From assembly GCA_945903555.1 (NCBI GenBank), contig CAMDOJ010000006.1:1-26083 (forward strand): a stretch of DNA of 26,083 nt, written 5' to 3'. This document shows positions 1-8,152 of the stretch, piece after piece. Source of the stretch: Chthoniobacter flavus (GTDB lineage Bacteria; Verrucomicrobiota; Verrucomicrobiia; Chthoniobacterales; Terrimicrobiaceae). Position 1 is the first letter of the stretch. The number at the start of each line of letters is the position of its first letter. The translations under genes were made by a program, and so were the position numbers. The notes beneath the pieces were generated by a model. The model saw nothing but the letters and a program-made list of their open reading frames with translations, was not told where the DNA came from and ran no database searches.

Positions 1-1578
1 ATGAAGGTTCCATCAAACGCACCCTGGTCCTCGCAGGAATTGGATAGTTTTTTCTATCAACCCGCAGACAGCTTTTTCCGTGGAAATTCTGGCCTCTCGC
101 TCACCTATGATGATGTGACGCTGGCTACCCTCTACAGCGAGATTATACCCAAGGATGCCAACTTTGAAACCCGTCTCGGACCCGGACTGTATCTCCACCT
201 GCCGATTGTCTCGGCGGATATGGATACCGTAACGGAGTCCCGCATGGCGATCGCTTTGGCTCTCAACGGCGGGCTGGGTCTGATTCACTACAACATGCCG
301 CCCCGGCAACAACTTTCTGAAGTCTCACGCGTCAAAAATCATATCCACGGACTGATTCGTGAACCGATCAAGGTTCATCCAGAGCAGTGCATTGGCGATG
401 TGCTTGGGCTTATCGAAGAAAAAAAATTCAGTTTCAGCACCTTTCCCGTCGTCGATAAAGACGACACCCTTCTAGGTCTATTACCCGGACATTGCGTGAG
501 GCCACGCTTCGCCCATCGGGGTGTCGGTGAGGCCATGATCAAGAGAGACGGCGTTCTGACCATCCGTGAAAGCGAACTTGGAGATGATCCGATCCAAAGA
601 GCTGATCGATTTTTTACCGAGCACATCGGTATCCATAAACTTCTCGTCGTGGATGCGGAGGATCACTTGAAAGGATTGTTCACCCTCAGTGATATCGAGC
701 GCATCTCTCAAGAGCGTTTATTGCAGACCAAGCCAGCTAGGGACTCGAAATTCCGCCTCCTTTGCGGCGCTGCAGTGAGCGCACCTCGCAAATCAGATGG
801 CTCTATCGACAAAGATCAACTATTATGTCACGTGGAGGCACTCGTGGAACGTGGACTCGACGCCGTTGCCATATCCACCGCTCACGGACACACCCTCGGC
901 GTAGGTGAGGCCGTGAAGGCCATTCGCCATGCCCTCCCCGATCTCACTATCATTGCTGGCAACGTTACCAGTGCCGCTGGAGTGGAATTTCTAGCCAAAA
1001 GCGGAGCCAATACGGTGAAGATTGGGCAAGGTCCGGGATCGATTTGCACCACGCGAGTTGTAGCCGGAGTCGGCATTCCTCAACTCACCGCGCTCTATGT
1101 TTGCTCGCAAGCCGCCCGCGATCATGGAGTCACCATTCTCGCAGATGGTGGCATCACCAAATCCGGAGACGTCGTGAAGGCTCTCACTCTCGCCGATGCG
1201 GTTGTTTGCGGGAGCCTGCTTGCAGGTTGCCCGGAGGCCCCAGGTCAGATCCTTGAGATCAACGGCAAGTTCTATAAGCAATATCGGGGCATGGGCAGCC
1301 ATGCCGCGATGAAGGCTGGCAGTGCCGCCCGTTATGGCCACGCCCGTGAGATATCTCAAAAATCCGCAGCCGAAGGCGTCGAGGCACTCAAGGAGGTCTC
1401 AGCTCCCGCAGATACCGTCCTAGCCCAACTTGCCGGTGGACTCCAAAGCGGCATGGGCTATCTCGGTGCAGGCAATCTGTCGGAACTTCGAAGCAACGCC
1501 CGATACACCCGCATCACTCCAGCCGGACTTCGCGAGAGCGCCCCGCATGACATCATCGAAGTCAAAACTGGCGGCTAA
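1..1578 (+). CDS. guaB: Inosine-5'-monophosphate dehydrogenase
   Basis: This 525-residue protein oxidises IMP to XMP with NAD+, the committed step of guanine nucleotide synthesis, in the cytosol. The TIM-barrel start motif GLSLTYDDVTL is at residues 31-41. The catalytic loop GPGSICTTR holds the nucleophile Cys349, the phosphate-binding ADGGI motif is at 381-385, YRGMGS at 428-433, and the flap Arg-Tyr pair is at 444-445. A CBS-pair insert spans roughly residues 120-235, but its first repeat lacks the usual end motif and reads GLLPGHCVRPRF. The NAD-binding Asp normally found in the D(T/S)(A/S)HGHS motif is Ser292 here (ISTAHGHT). About 30 residues precede the barrel, longer than in many bacterial enzymes. 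The ATG sits on base 1, so no ribosome site can be seen and a more upstream start cannot be excluded. Confidence 0.95.
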   Translation: MKVPSNAPWSSQELDSFFYQPADSFFRGNSGLSLTYDDVTLATLYSEIIPKDANFETRLGPGLYLHLPIVSADMDTVTESRMAIALALNGGLGLIHYNMPPRQQLSEVSRVKNHIHGLIREPIKVHPEQCIGDVLGLIEEKKFSFSTFPVVDKDDTLLGLLPGHCVRPRFAHRGVGEAMIKRDGVLTIRESELGDDPIQRADRFFTEHIGIHKLLVVDAEDHLKGLFTLSDIERISQERLLQTKPARDSKFRLLCGAAVSAPRKSDGSIDKDQLLCHVEALVERGLDAVAISTAHGHTLGVGEAVKAIRHALPDLTIIAGNVTSAAGVEFLAKSGANTVKIGQGPGSICTTRVVAGVGIPQLTALYVCSQAARDHGVTILADGGITKSGDVVKALTLADAVVCGSLLAGCPEAPGQILEINGKFYKQYRGMGSHAAMKAGSAARYGHAREISQKSAAEGVEALKEVSAPADTVLAQLAGGLQSGMGYLGAGNLSELRSNARYTRITPAGLRESAPHDIIEVKTGG

Positions 1579-2347
1579 CAAAAAAGCCGAATCCCCTGAC
1601 GCGCTTCTCTATTCCCGTAGCCACGACTATCCCTTTTTAATCCAAAGGTGGCGGGCGATCGCGAAATCGGTTGGCCTTCGGATGCGTCCATTTGCCAAAA
1701 GCGGCGGTTATCCAGTTTATTACCTCGAAAGCCTATCTCCCCAACCCAACGTCCCCAGCATTTACCTGTCTGGGGGCATACATGGTGACGAACCCGCATC
1801 TACCGAAGCGCTGCTTGCTTGGGTAGCGAATAACAGTGATCTCGTCCAGTCACTCAGAATTCTCATTTTCCCTTGTTTGAACCCATGGGGGCTCGTTCAT
1901 AACAAGAGATGCGATGAAGATAATTTCGACCTCAATCGGGGCTATCGACAAAAGCATCCACCCGTTGTCAAAGCTCAACTCGATTTACTAGGCCGCACGC
2001 GCTTCAATCTTGCGATCAACCTGCATGAGGACTACGATGGACAAGGTGTCTACCTCTACGAACCTTTGAGGAAGAAGCCTCACTGGGGAGAAAGAATCAT
2101 CGAAGCCATGTCGACAGCGATTCCAGTCGACCCGCGCAAAAGCATCGATGGGAACAAGGCCAAAGCAGGCGTCATCCGCAGACGGATCACAGAGGACATG
2201 ATGACAGACTGGCCAGAGGCCATCGCACTCCACCTCGGCTACGCGAAAAGAACCTTCACTTTAGAAACTGCATCCGAGTTCGGCATTGAGGCCAGAGTCG
2301 CAGCACATGTTGCCGGAATATCAGCGGCGATTCGATTAATCGAGTAA
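1547..2347 (+). CDS. M14-family zinc carboxypeptidase / succinylglutamate desuccinylase-like protein
   Basis: This is a 266-residue predicted zinc hydrolase. GGIHGDEPAS supplies zinc ligands His79 and Glu82, NLHED supplies the third ligand His160, FDLNRGY carries the substrate-binding Asn-Arg pair, and TLETAS carries the likely catalytic Glu240. This layout fits M14 carboxypeptidases, including murein-peptide amidases and AspA/AstE-type deacylases; the substrate cannot be told from sequence. No signal peptide is visible, so it is probably cytosolic. I chose the ATG at 1547, which lies inside the last 32 bases of guaB; the frame is open further upstream, with a TTG at 1430, but that would overlap guaB deeply. 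Its last 12 bases overlap the convergent end of ptsI. Confidence 0.8.
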   Translation: MTSSKSKLAANKKAESPDALLYSRSHDYPFLIQRWRAIAKSVGLRMRPFAKSGGYPVYYLESLSPQPNVPSIYLSGGIHGDEPASTEALLAWVANNSDLVQSLRILIFPCLNPWGLVHNKRCDEDNFDLNRGYRQKHPPVVKAQLDLLGRTRFNLAINLHEDYDGQGVYLYEPLRKKPHWGERIIEAMSTAIPVDPRKSIDGNKAKAGVIRRRITEDMMTDWPEAIALHLGYAKRTFTLETASEFGIEARVAAHVAGISAAIRLIE

Positions 2348-4102
2348 GTCGCTGTAATTCTGACGCGCCATAGCGATACTCATTTCCAATATCGCATGGG
2401 AGTCATCCATCGTCAGAGCGGTATTCACAAGATCTCTGCAACTCGAAGAATCAAGAGATTGAACGGCCTTTTTCACTCTCGGAACCAAGGCGCCCGTCGC
2501 ACTCAATTCCTCTAATCCAAGTCCGATGAGGATCGGAGTGAGAAGAATATCGGCCGCCATTTCCCCGCAAACCCCGACCCATATATTTTGAGCACGGGCT
2601 GCATCGACCGTCATCTTGATCATCCGAAGAATCGAGGGATGGGTCGGATTGTAGAGATGCGCAATGCGATCGTTTAAGCGATCAACGGCAATCGTGTATT
2701 GAATGAGATCGTTAGTTCCGATGCTGAAAAATTTGACTTCACGCGCCAAGTGATCCGCGACCAAAACAGCACTAGGAATTTCGATCATGATGCCAACTTC
2801 AATATCGGCTTGGAATGGAATCCCTGCTGCTGCGAGTTCGTTTTTGCAATCCTCGAGGACCGCATTAGCTCTGCGCAACTCCTGCAATCCCGAGATCATC
2901 GGATACATAATCCGAATGTTACCAACCGTCGATGCACGAAGGATGGCTCGAAGCTGAATTTTAAAAATATCTAGGTTTTCGAGACAAAAGCGAATAGCTC
3001 GGCAACCGAGGAAGGGATTCGCTTCTTCTTCAAAAAGGAGACTGGTTGAAGATTTATCTCCACCGATGTCGAGTGTGCGAATAATGACGCTGTGCGGCAG
3101 TGACTCCTCCGCGGCCTGCAAGTAATGGCCATACTGCTCTTCTTCGTCCGGACAAGTGTCGCGATTCAGATAAAGAAACTCCGTACGGTAGAGACCGATC
3201 CCCTCCGCTCCGCTCGCCTTGATATCGGCAAGGTCGTCGGGAAGATCCACATTTGCAGAGAGAATAATGTGCTTTCCATCGCGGGTGGTGGATTCCGTTT
3301 CACGAATAAGCTGAAGCCGCTCGACGACCTCCTCTTTTTGCTGCTCGATGCGGCCATATTCAATGAGCGTCTCCAACGAGGGGTTGAGGATCAGTAGCCC
3401 GTTATACCCATCGATGAGGATGTCATCACCGAGTTGGATATTCTGGCAAATTCCCTGCATGCCAACGATGGCCGGAATTTCCAAGGAACGCGCCATGATG
3501 GCCGTGTGGGAAGTCTTGCTTCCGATCTCGGTCACAAAACCACACACGAGATCGCGGTTCAACTGCGCGGTATCGGATGGAGTCAGATTATGAGCAACAA
3601 CAATGTGCTGATGGTCGTGCGCCGCAGGATTATGAGGGGCTTTACCAAGGAGATTGCGAATCACTCTACGGGTCACGTCTTGAATATCCACGACACGTTC
3701 GCGCAGATAAGGATCATCGATCGCCTCGAGCGTGGCACAGTATTTCTGAGCAACTTGCTGGAAGACGTAGTCCACATTCAACCTCTCGCGCTCCAACATT
3801 CGAAGCACTTCGTCGATCAGCGTCCGATCCTCCACAACAAGAAGATGGGCATCAAAAATACTGGCATCCTCAGAACCGATTGCGGCGACAATGCGTTGCT
3901 GAATCTCTAGTAACTCGACTCGGGTCGCTATGAGCGCATCCTCAAATCGAATGATTTCGCGCTCCACATCGGCATCATCAATTGGATGCGAAAGGATTTC
4001 TTCATCAACCTCGTGACGCAAAAAAGCAGGAAAGTGGGCGATGCCCGGCGCAGCAGGTATGCCACTAAATCGCTTCTCCTCTTTTTGTGTCTGACTCTCC
4101 AT
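2336..4102 (-). CDS. ptsI: PTS Enzyme I (phosphoenolpyruvate-protein phosphotransferase)
   Basis: This 588-residue cytosolic enzyme takes phosphate from phosphoenolpyruvate onto a histidine and passes it to HPr. The phospho-His domain carries GSKTSHTAIMARS with active His199. The PEP-binding barrel has LYRTEFLYLNRD, GGDKSS, NPFLGCRAIR, FFSIGTNDLIQYT and the catalytic-cysteine motif CGEMAAD. All expected motifs are present and the length is normal for the family (about 570-590). It is the last gene of the minus-strand run, 47 bases after HPr. No EIIA, EIIB or EIIC gene lies in the window, so the relay may be regulatory rather than for sugar uptake; that is inference. Confidence 0.96.
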   Translation of the reverse strand: MESQTQKEEKRFSGIPAAPGIAHFPAFLRHEVDEEILSHPIDDADVEREIIRFEDALIATRVELLEIQQRIVAAIGSEDASIFDAHLLVVEDRTLIDEVLRMLERERLNVDYVFQQVAQKYCATLEAIDDPYLRERVVDIQDVTRRVIRNLLGKAPHNPAAHDHQHIVVAHNLTPSDTAQLNRDLVCGFVTEIGSKTSHTAIMARSLEIPAIVGMQGICQNIQLGDDILIDGYNGLLILNPSLETLIEYGRIEQQKEEVVERLQLIRETESTTRDGKHIILSANVDLPDDLADIKASGAEGIGLYRTEFLYLNRDTCPDEEEQYGHYLQAAEESLPHSVIIRTLDIGGDKSSTSLLFEEEANPFLGCRAIRFCLENLDIFKIQLRAILRASTVGNIRIMYPMISGLQELRRANAVLEDCKNELAAAGIPFQADIEVGIMIEIPSAVLVADHLAREVKFFSIGTNDLIQYTIAVDRLNDRIAHLYNPTHPSILRMIKMTVDAARAQNIWVGVCGEMAADILLTPILIGLGLEELSATGALVPRVKKAVQSLDSSSCRDLVNTALTMDDSHAILEMSIAMARQNYSDLLD

Positions 4103-4149
4103 TCCAAATGGAGATGTATCACAATTTAAAACTTGATCAATGAGAAGAA

Positions 4150-4461
4150 CTACTCTTCGCCAAATCGAGTCTCCACGAGGCTCTTAATTTCTGCGACAGC
4201 CTTATCGGCATCCACGCCTTCGGCATGGATGGTGAGCTTCGAACCCTTGCCTGCAGCCAGCATCATGAGTCCCATAATGCTTTTTCCATTGACCCTTTCC
4301 CCGTCTTTTTCGACCCAGACTTCGGCCCGGTATCGACTGGAGATTTTGACAAACATGGCGGCTGGTCTCGCATGGAGACCGTTGCGATTATCGATGGTGA
4401 CTTCGCCGCTGCAACGCTGAAGGTCATCTGAAAGTTTTTTTTTGGTTAGAATTCCCATCAT
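4150..4461 (-). CDS. ptsH: HPr phosphocarrier protein
   Basis: HPr carries phosphate from Enzyme I to PTS acceptors. The active-site motif NGLHARPA has His30 (the family's His15), and NGKSIMGLMMLAA has Ser61 (the family's regulatory Ser46). The retained Ser motif fits phosphorylation by the HprK encoded just upstream. At 103 residues it is longer than the usual 85-90 because of about 15 extra N-terminal residues (a lysine-rich stretch, then SDDLQRCSGE). Its start overlaps the hprK stop by four bases (ATGA); a second ATG follows directly at 4458, and either may be used. Confidence 0.95.
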   Translation of the reverse strand: MMGILTKKKLSDDLQRCSGEVTIDNRNGLHARPAAMFVKISSRYRAEVWVEKDGERVNGKSIMGLMMLAAGKGSKLTIHAEGVDADKAVAEIKSLVETRFGEE

Positions 4462-5423
4462 CTGCTCCGGCGTTCACTGATCATATGTAAGAGTCTCTGA
4501 TTAAATTCCTGCGCGCTGTTTTCGCCCATGTCTTTGAGTTTCTGATCCAGCGCCGCGACTTCCACTAGTCGGGCAATGTCACGTCCGGTCCGCACCGGCA
4601 GTGTGACGTGCGGGATTTTGATACCCAAAATTTCGTAGGTTTCGCGATCGATTCCGATTCTATCCACATTTTCGACATCCTGCCAATCTTTCAGTGTGAC
4701 AACAAAATCGAGGCGCTTTTGCGGATTCACAGCACCGACGCCAAAGATCGATGCGATGTTAATGATTCCAATGCCGCGAACCTCCATGTGGAAACGGGAC
4801 ATACTATCTGCGGTTCCAATCAACTCACTCCCCTCGGCAGTGCGGAAACGCGTGATGTCATCGCTCACGAGGCTGTATCCGCGCTCAATCAGACCGAGTA
4901 CACACTCGCTTTTGCCAATACCGCTTGCACCGCGAATCAAAGTTCCAATCCCAAGAATGCTCACCATGCTGCCGTGCTCGGTGGTCGATGGAGCGAAATC
5001 CATCTCGAGCAAAATCGTGGCTGCGTTGATAAATTTCATCGTGATCATGTTCGTGCGCAGAACTGGAGTTTCAAACTCAGTGGCGGCATCGAGGAGAGCT
5101 TGGGGCACGGGGGCATTACGCGCCACGACAATGCAAGGCATTTTGCGGGCAAATAAAGCACGCGAACGTTCCTTGAGCACGGATGCGCTCAGGCTCTTGA
5201 GGTAACTCAATTCTGCGGAACCCAAAACTTGAATGCGCTTTTCAGCGAAATAATTGAAAAAACCGGACAACGCGAGGCCTGGACGATTGATGGTGGGCTC
5301 GCGAATGAGACGGTTGAGTCCGCGTGATCCTCCCTCGAGCCTTATTCCAAGCTTCTCCGCATGGTTTGCATAAAAATGCCCAACCGTGATGTGGGAGACT
5401 TTTTTTTGCAGTTTGTTCAACAT
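4458..5423 (-). CDS. hprK: HPr kinase/phosphorylase
   Basis: A 321-residue bifunctional enzyme that phosphorylates and dephosphorylates the regulatory serine of HPr. The N-terminal domain (about 1-135) precedes a P-loop kinase domain with GASGIGKSE at residues 165-173; the P-loop is usually GDSGIGKSE, so Asp is Ala here. The catalytic His150 is in TEHGSM, an Asp pair is at 188-189 (SDD), and the HprK signature MEVRGIGIINIASIFG starts at 213. Length and domain order are normal. It lies 81 bases after lptB and overlaps HPr by ATGA, so kinase, substrate and Enzyme I form one unit. In Proteobacteria hprK or ptsN also sits after lptB, but with rpoN and hpf in between; both are absent here. Confidence 0.94.
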   Translation of the reverse strand: MLNKLQKKVSHITVGHFYANHAEKLGIRLEGGSRGLNRLIREPTINRPGLALSGFFNYFAEKRIQVLGSAELSYLKSLSASVLKERSRALFARKMPCIVVARNAPVPQALLDAATEFETPVLRTNMITMKFINAATILLEMDFAPSTTEHGSMVSILGIGTLIRGASGIGKSECVLGLIERGYSLVSDDITRFRTAEGSELIGTADSMSRFHMEVRGIGIINIASIFGVGAVNPQKRLDFVVTLKDWQDVENVDRIGIDRETYEILGIKIPHVTLPVRTGRDIARLVEVAALDQKLKDMGENSAQEFNQRLLHMISERRSR

Positions 5424-5504
5424 GGGTATGAAAAATAGGCCGAGATCTCAAAGGTCGGCAAAATCAAGATCAGCGCAATAACGATTTTGAAAAAAAGAAT
5501 CGAC

Positions 5505-6251
5505 CTACATTGTGAAGGATTCGCCAAGGTAAAGCTTGCGACTGATCGGGTCGTTGAGAAGAAAGTCCTTGTTCCCTTGACTCTCGACCCTTCCTTCAAA
5601 AATAAGATAGGCGCGATCGACAATATTGAGGGTCTCACGGACGTTGTGATCCGTGATAAGAATCGCCAAACCTTGGGCACGGAGATCTTGAATGATCTGC
5701 TGCACATCGTGCACAGCGATGGGATCTACGCCACTGAATGGCTCGTCCAGCATGAGAAGCGTGGGATTTGTCACCAGCGAACGGGCAATGGTCAGTCGTC
5801 GCTTCTCTCCACCAGAGAGAGTGAGCGCTTCATTTTTGGCGATGTGTTCGATACCAAAGCGAGTGAGAAGCTCTTCACAGCGTTCCTTACGTTCCTTCTT
5901 TGTAGCATTGGTGGTTTCCAGAATCGCGAGAATATTCTCCTCCACGGTAAGCTTGCGAAAAATCGACTCCTCCTGTGGCAGGTAGCCCATGCCGTGACGG
6001 GCGCGCTGATACATAGGCATCGAGGTTACATCCGCATTTTGAAAATAGACGCTTCCTCCATTGGGGCGGACCAAACCGACGATCATATAAAAAGTGGTGG
6101 TCTTTCCGGCCCCATTGGGTCCAAGTAATCCGACGATCTCGCCTTTTTTGACATTGATATCAACGCCATTGACCACCGAGCGACCATTATAGATTTTCAC
6201 CAATCCTTCGGTGCGAAGCAAAGGGCTATCGTTATCAGACAAGGCGCTCAT
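5505..6251 (-). CDS. lptB: LPS export ABC transporter ATP-binding protein
   Basis: A 248-residue cytoplasmic ATPase that powers lipopolysaccharide extraction from the inner membrane by LptF/G. Walker A GPNGAGKTTT starts at residue 44, signature LSGGE is at 145-149, Walker B LMLDEP is at 166-171, and the switch histidine is His202 in ITDHNVRET. The LptB-typical GYLPQEESIFRKL is present. The frame is open 45 codons further upstream but this would lie within lptA; the ATG at 6251 overlaps the lptA stop by ATGA and gives the family's usual N terminus. The gene is followed by an 81-base gap before hprK. Confidence 0.95.
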   Translation of the reverse strand: MSALSDNDSPLLRTEGLVKIYNGRSVVNGVDINVKKGEIVGLLGPNGAGKTTTFYMIVGLVRPNGGSVYFQNADVTSMPMYQRARHGMGYLPQEESIFRKLTVEENILAILETTNATKKERKERCEELLTRFGIEHIAKNEALTLSGGEKRRLTIARSLVTNPTLLMLDEPFSGVDPIAVHDVQQIIQDLRAQGLAILITDHNVRETLNIVDRAYLIFEGRVESQGNKDFLLNDPISRKLYLGESFTM

Positions 6252-6832
6252 TTCTGGTCGGGGGAATCGGTAATGAGCGTTTTGCTTCCGCCGATAGTCC
6301 GAGACTGACCGCTGTTTTTCAAGATCATGACAGTGGATTCCTCGGTGGCGACCTGTTGATTGATGCCTTGCTGGATGGATGGCCATTTACGCATCACGAC
6401 TTCTCCAGTCGCTGGCTTGTAAGTCACCTCACCTGCACGTCCAATGGATTTTGCAGCCGTGCTTTTAGGGTCCGATTTTTCTTGGATGATCACCACATTT
6501 CCGGTGGCTTCCACGGTTTCCAGTCCCTTTTGATCCTTGCCCAAATAGACAAGCATGTTGTCACAAGTGAGAGTAAATTGAGTATCACGAACGACCACGC
6601 CCCCACTAAACTCAGCTGTGTTTTTTGTGTTGTCGTAAGAGGCTTCCCCATTTGCAGTGATCTCGGTTTGCGCCCCCTTCGGACGCTCGCCACCGATAGG
6701 GTTAATAAAGCCGAGGGCATTTTTGCTCTTGGTCTCAGGTGAGGGACTGGCCTCAGGTTGCTGGGCATTGGCAAGACACAAAGTCAGAATGAGAAAAAAG
6801 AGGGGCGGGAAGGAATTTTTGATGAGTTTCAT
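6248..6832 (-). CDS. lptA: LPS export periplasmic bridge protein (OstA-like)
   Basis: A 194-residue secreted protein that would form part of the periplasmic bridge carrying LPS to the outer membrane. A signal peptide is clear: basic start MKLIKN, hydrophobic core, and a likely cleavage after ANA at residue 23. The rest has the alternating pattern of the OstA fold: TEITANGEASYD, NTAEFSGGVVVRD, FTLTCDNMLVYL, VEATGNVVI, and a C-terminal ATEESTVMILKNSGQS. It overlaps both neighbours by four bases (ATGA), so translation of the lptC-like gene, lptA and lptB is probably coupled. Confidence 0.85.
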   Translation of the reverse strand: MKLIKNSFPPLFFLILTLCLANAQQPEASPSPETKSKNALGFINPIGGERPKGAQTEITANGEASYDNTKNTAEFSGGVVVRDTQFTLTCDNMLVYLGKDQKGLETVEATGNVVIIQEKSDPKSTAAKSIGRAGEVTYKPATGEVVMRKWPSIQQGINQQVATEESTVMILKNSGQSRTIGGSKTLITDSPDQK

Positions 6833-7293
6833 TGAAGGTTATTTTCGGTCGAAATGACCATTTTTACATTTCCGCGGATCGTTCCGAAACGTGTCTCGGT
6901 ATTGAATTCAACTTGATCGCCGGTGATGACAAAATCGGAACGCTTGATGAGTGCCCCCTTGTGACCCGTAAGAATACGCGTATCAAGGTTAAATAACGAT
7001 TGGGGGAGTTCAACGAAAATCTTGTCCCCCTCTTTATCAATAACCTCCAACTTAACAAAGGTCATTTCAATCTGACTCTCGTCGATTTTTTTTGCCGATT
7101 CCGTCTCGAAGGCCATCGCCAACTTTCCGTTCTCATCATAATGAGGGATTTTTAGTCCAAGAACGGGTATTCCCACCGGAATCGGCACATCAATTTTCTC
7201 GCTTGAAGCGGGGGTGGGAGAAGGCGCTGCAAGCAAGAGCGAACTCCCGATAGAGAGAAGGCAAAGAAATGTGGCGAGTTTATAATACGGCAT
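6829..7293 (-). CDS. lptC: LptC-like LPS export protein
   Basis: A 154-residue protein with an N-terminal signal or anchor (hydrophobic about residues 7-21, ending near LLLAAP), then a proline-rich linker and a beta-rich domain. Segments such as LKIPHYDENGKLAM, TFVKLEVIDKEGD, TGHKGALIKRSDF and GDQVEFNTETRFGTIRGNVKM resemble LptC, which joins the LptBFG transporter to LptA. The name rests on this and on position directly before lptA-lptB. The frame is open far upstream inside kdsA in the track sense, but only the ATG at 7293 yields a signal sequence; it overlaps the kdsA end by 14 bases. It overlaps lptA by ATGA. Confidence 0.7.
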   Translation of the reverse strand: MPYYKLATFLCLLSIGSSLLLAAPSPTPASSEKIDVPIPVGIPVLGLKIPHYDENGKLAMAFETESAKKIDESQIEMTFVKLEVIDKEGDKIFVELPQSLFNLDTRILTGHKGALIKRSDFVITGDQVEFNTETRFGTIRGNVKMVISTENNLQ

Positions 7294-8101
7294 TACGAAT
7301 GGCTTTGAGTTGCCTAATGAGGCGAGGGAGATCCTCCAGAGGAACTTGATTGGGACCGTCGGAAAGGGCCAATGCAGGATTTTCGTGGGTTTCCAAAAAA
7401 ACCCCATCACATCCGGCTGCCACGGCAGCGCGAGCCAAAACCGGAGCCAACTTCCCATCACCTCCCGTTGTCTCTCCAGCTCCACCAGGGCGCTGCACCG
7501 AATGCGTCGCGTCAAAAATAACGGGACATCCGATTTCCTGCATCCACGGGATGGCGCGCATATCAGCAACAAGATTATTGTATCCAAATGTCGTGCCCCT
7601 CTCCGTAAAAAAATAATTTTGGCAGCCGTTGGCTTCGAGTTTGGCGGCGACATTCCTCATATCCCAAGGAGCAAGAAACTGGCCCTTTTTTACATTGACG
7701 ATCCGGCCGGTCTTGGCAGCCGCGACAATGAGATCGGTCTGACGGCAAAGAAACGCGGGGATTTGAAGAATGTCAATGAACTCCCCTGCAATCGCGGCCT
7801 CCTCGGGATTATGAACATCCGTTGTGACAGGGACCCCGTGAGCAGCACCGATCTCGCACAACAACTGGCATCCATCGCGTACCGATGTGCCTCTAAAAGA
7901 TTTTGCAGAGGTGCGATTGGCTTTATCGTAGGAGGCCTTAAAAACAAAATTCACTCCCTCGCCATTACAGATCGACTGGATTTTAGTGGCCATTCGGCGC
8001 GTAAATTCAGGGGTTTCGATCACGCAAGGTCCTAGAATGAAGAGCAAATCACGACCACCTAGGACAGTCGGGCCGATTTTTAATTCAGAACGATTTGACA
8101 T
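7280..8101 (-). CDS. kdsA: 3-deoxy-8-phosphooctulonate synthase (Kdo-8-P synthase)
   Basis: This 273-residue enzyme condenses phosphoenolpyruvate with arabinose-5-phosphate to make Kdo-8-phosphate for the LPS inner core. Substrate motifs FKASYDKANRTS, TDVHNP, IPAFLCRQTDL and ERGTTFGYNNL are present. Cys26 in LGPCVIE, His198 in DATHSVQ, Glu235 in FLETHENP and Asp246 in LSDGPNQ match the four ligands of the metal-dependent class (Aquifex type), where the metal-free E. coli class has Asn in place of the Cys. Its substrate is made by KdsD, encoded at the head of the same run. A 51-base gap separates it from dusB upstream. Confidence 0.95.
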   Translation of the reverse strand: MSNRSELKIGPTVLGGRDLLFILGPCVIETPEFTRRMATKIQSICNGEGVNFVFKASYDKANRTSAKSFRGTSVRDGCQLLCEIGAAHGVPVTTDVHNPEEAAIAGEFIDILQIPAFLCRQTDLIVAAAKTGRIVNVKKGQFLAPWDMRNVAAKLEANGCQNYFFTERGTTFGYNNLVADMRAIPWMQEIGCPVIFDATHSVQRPGGAGETTGGDGKLAPVLARAAVAAGCDGVFLETHENPALALSDGPNQVPLEDLPRLIRQLKAIRNAVL

Positions 8102-8152
8102 TGAAATCGAGCGTATTCACCAGAGAAGAATTCCGCAAAGATTTTCGTGTAT

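Noticed and set aside
5431..5459. Possible terminator between lptB and hprK on the minus strand (GCCGA/TCGGC stem, then five T)
   Set aside because: The stem has only 5 bp with an 11-base loop and ends 8 bases before the hprK start, so it is too weak and too close to be called.
6829..7653. Longer version of the LptC-like gene starting at 7653
   Set aside because: The extra 120 residues lie inside kdsA and have shadow-like composition; the ATG at 7293 gives a signal sequence.
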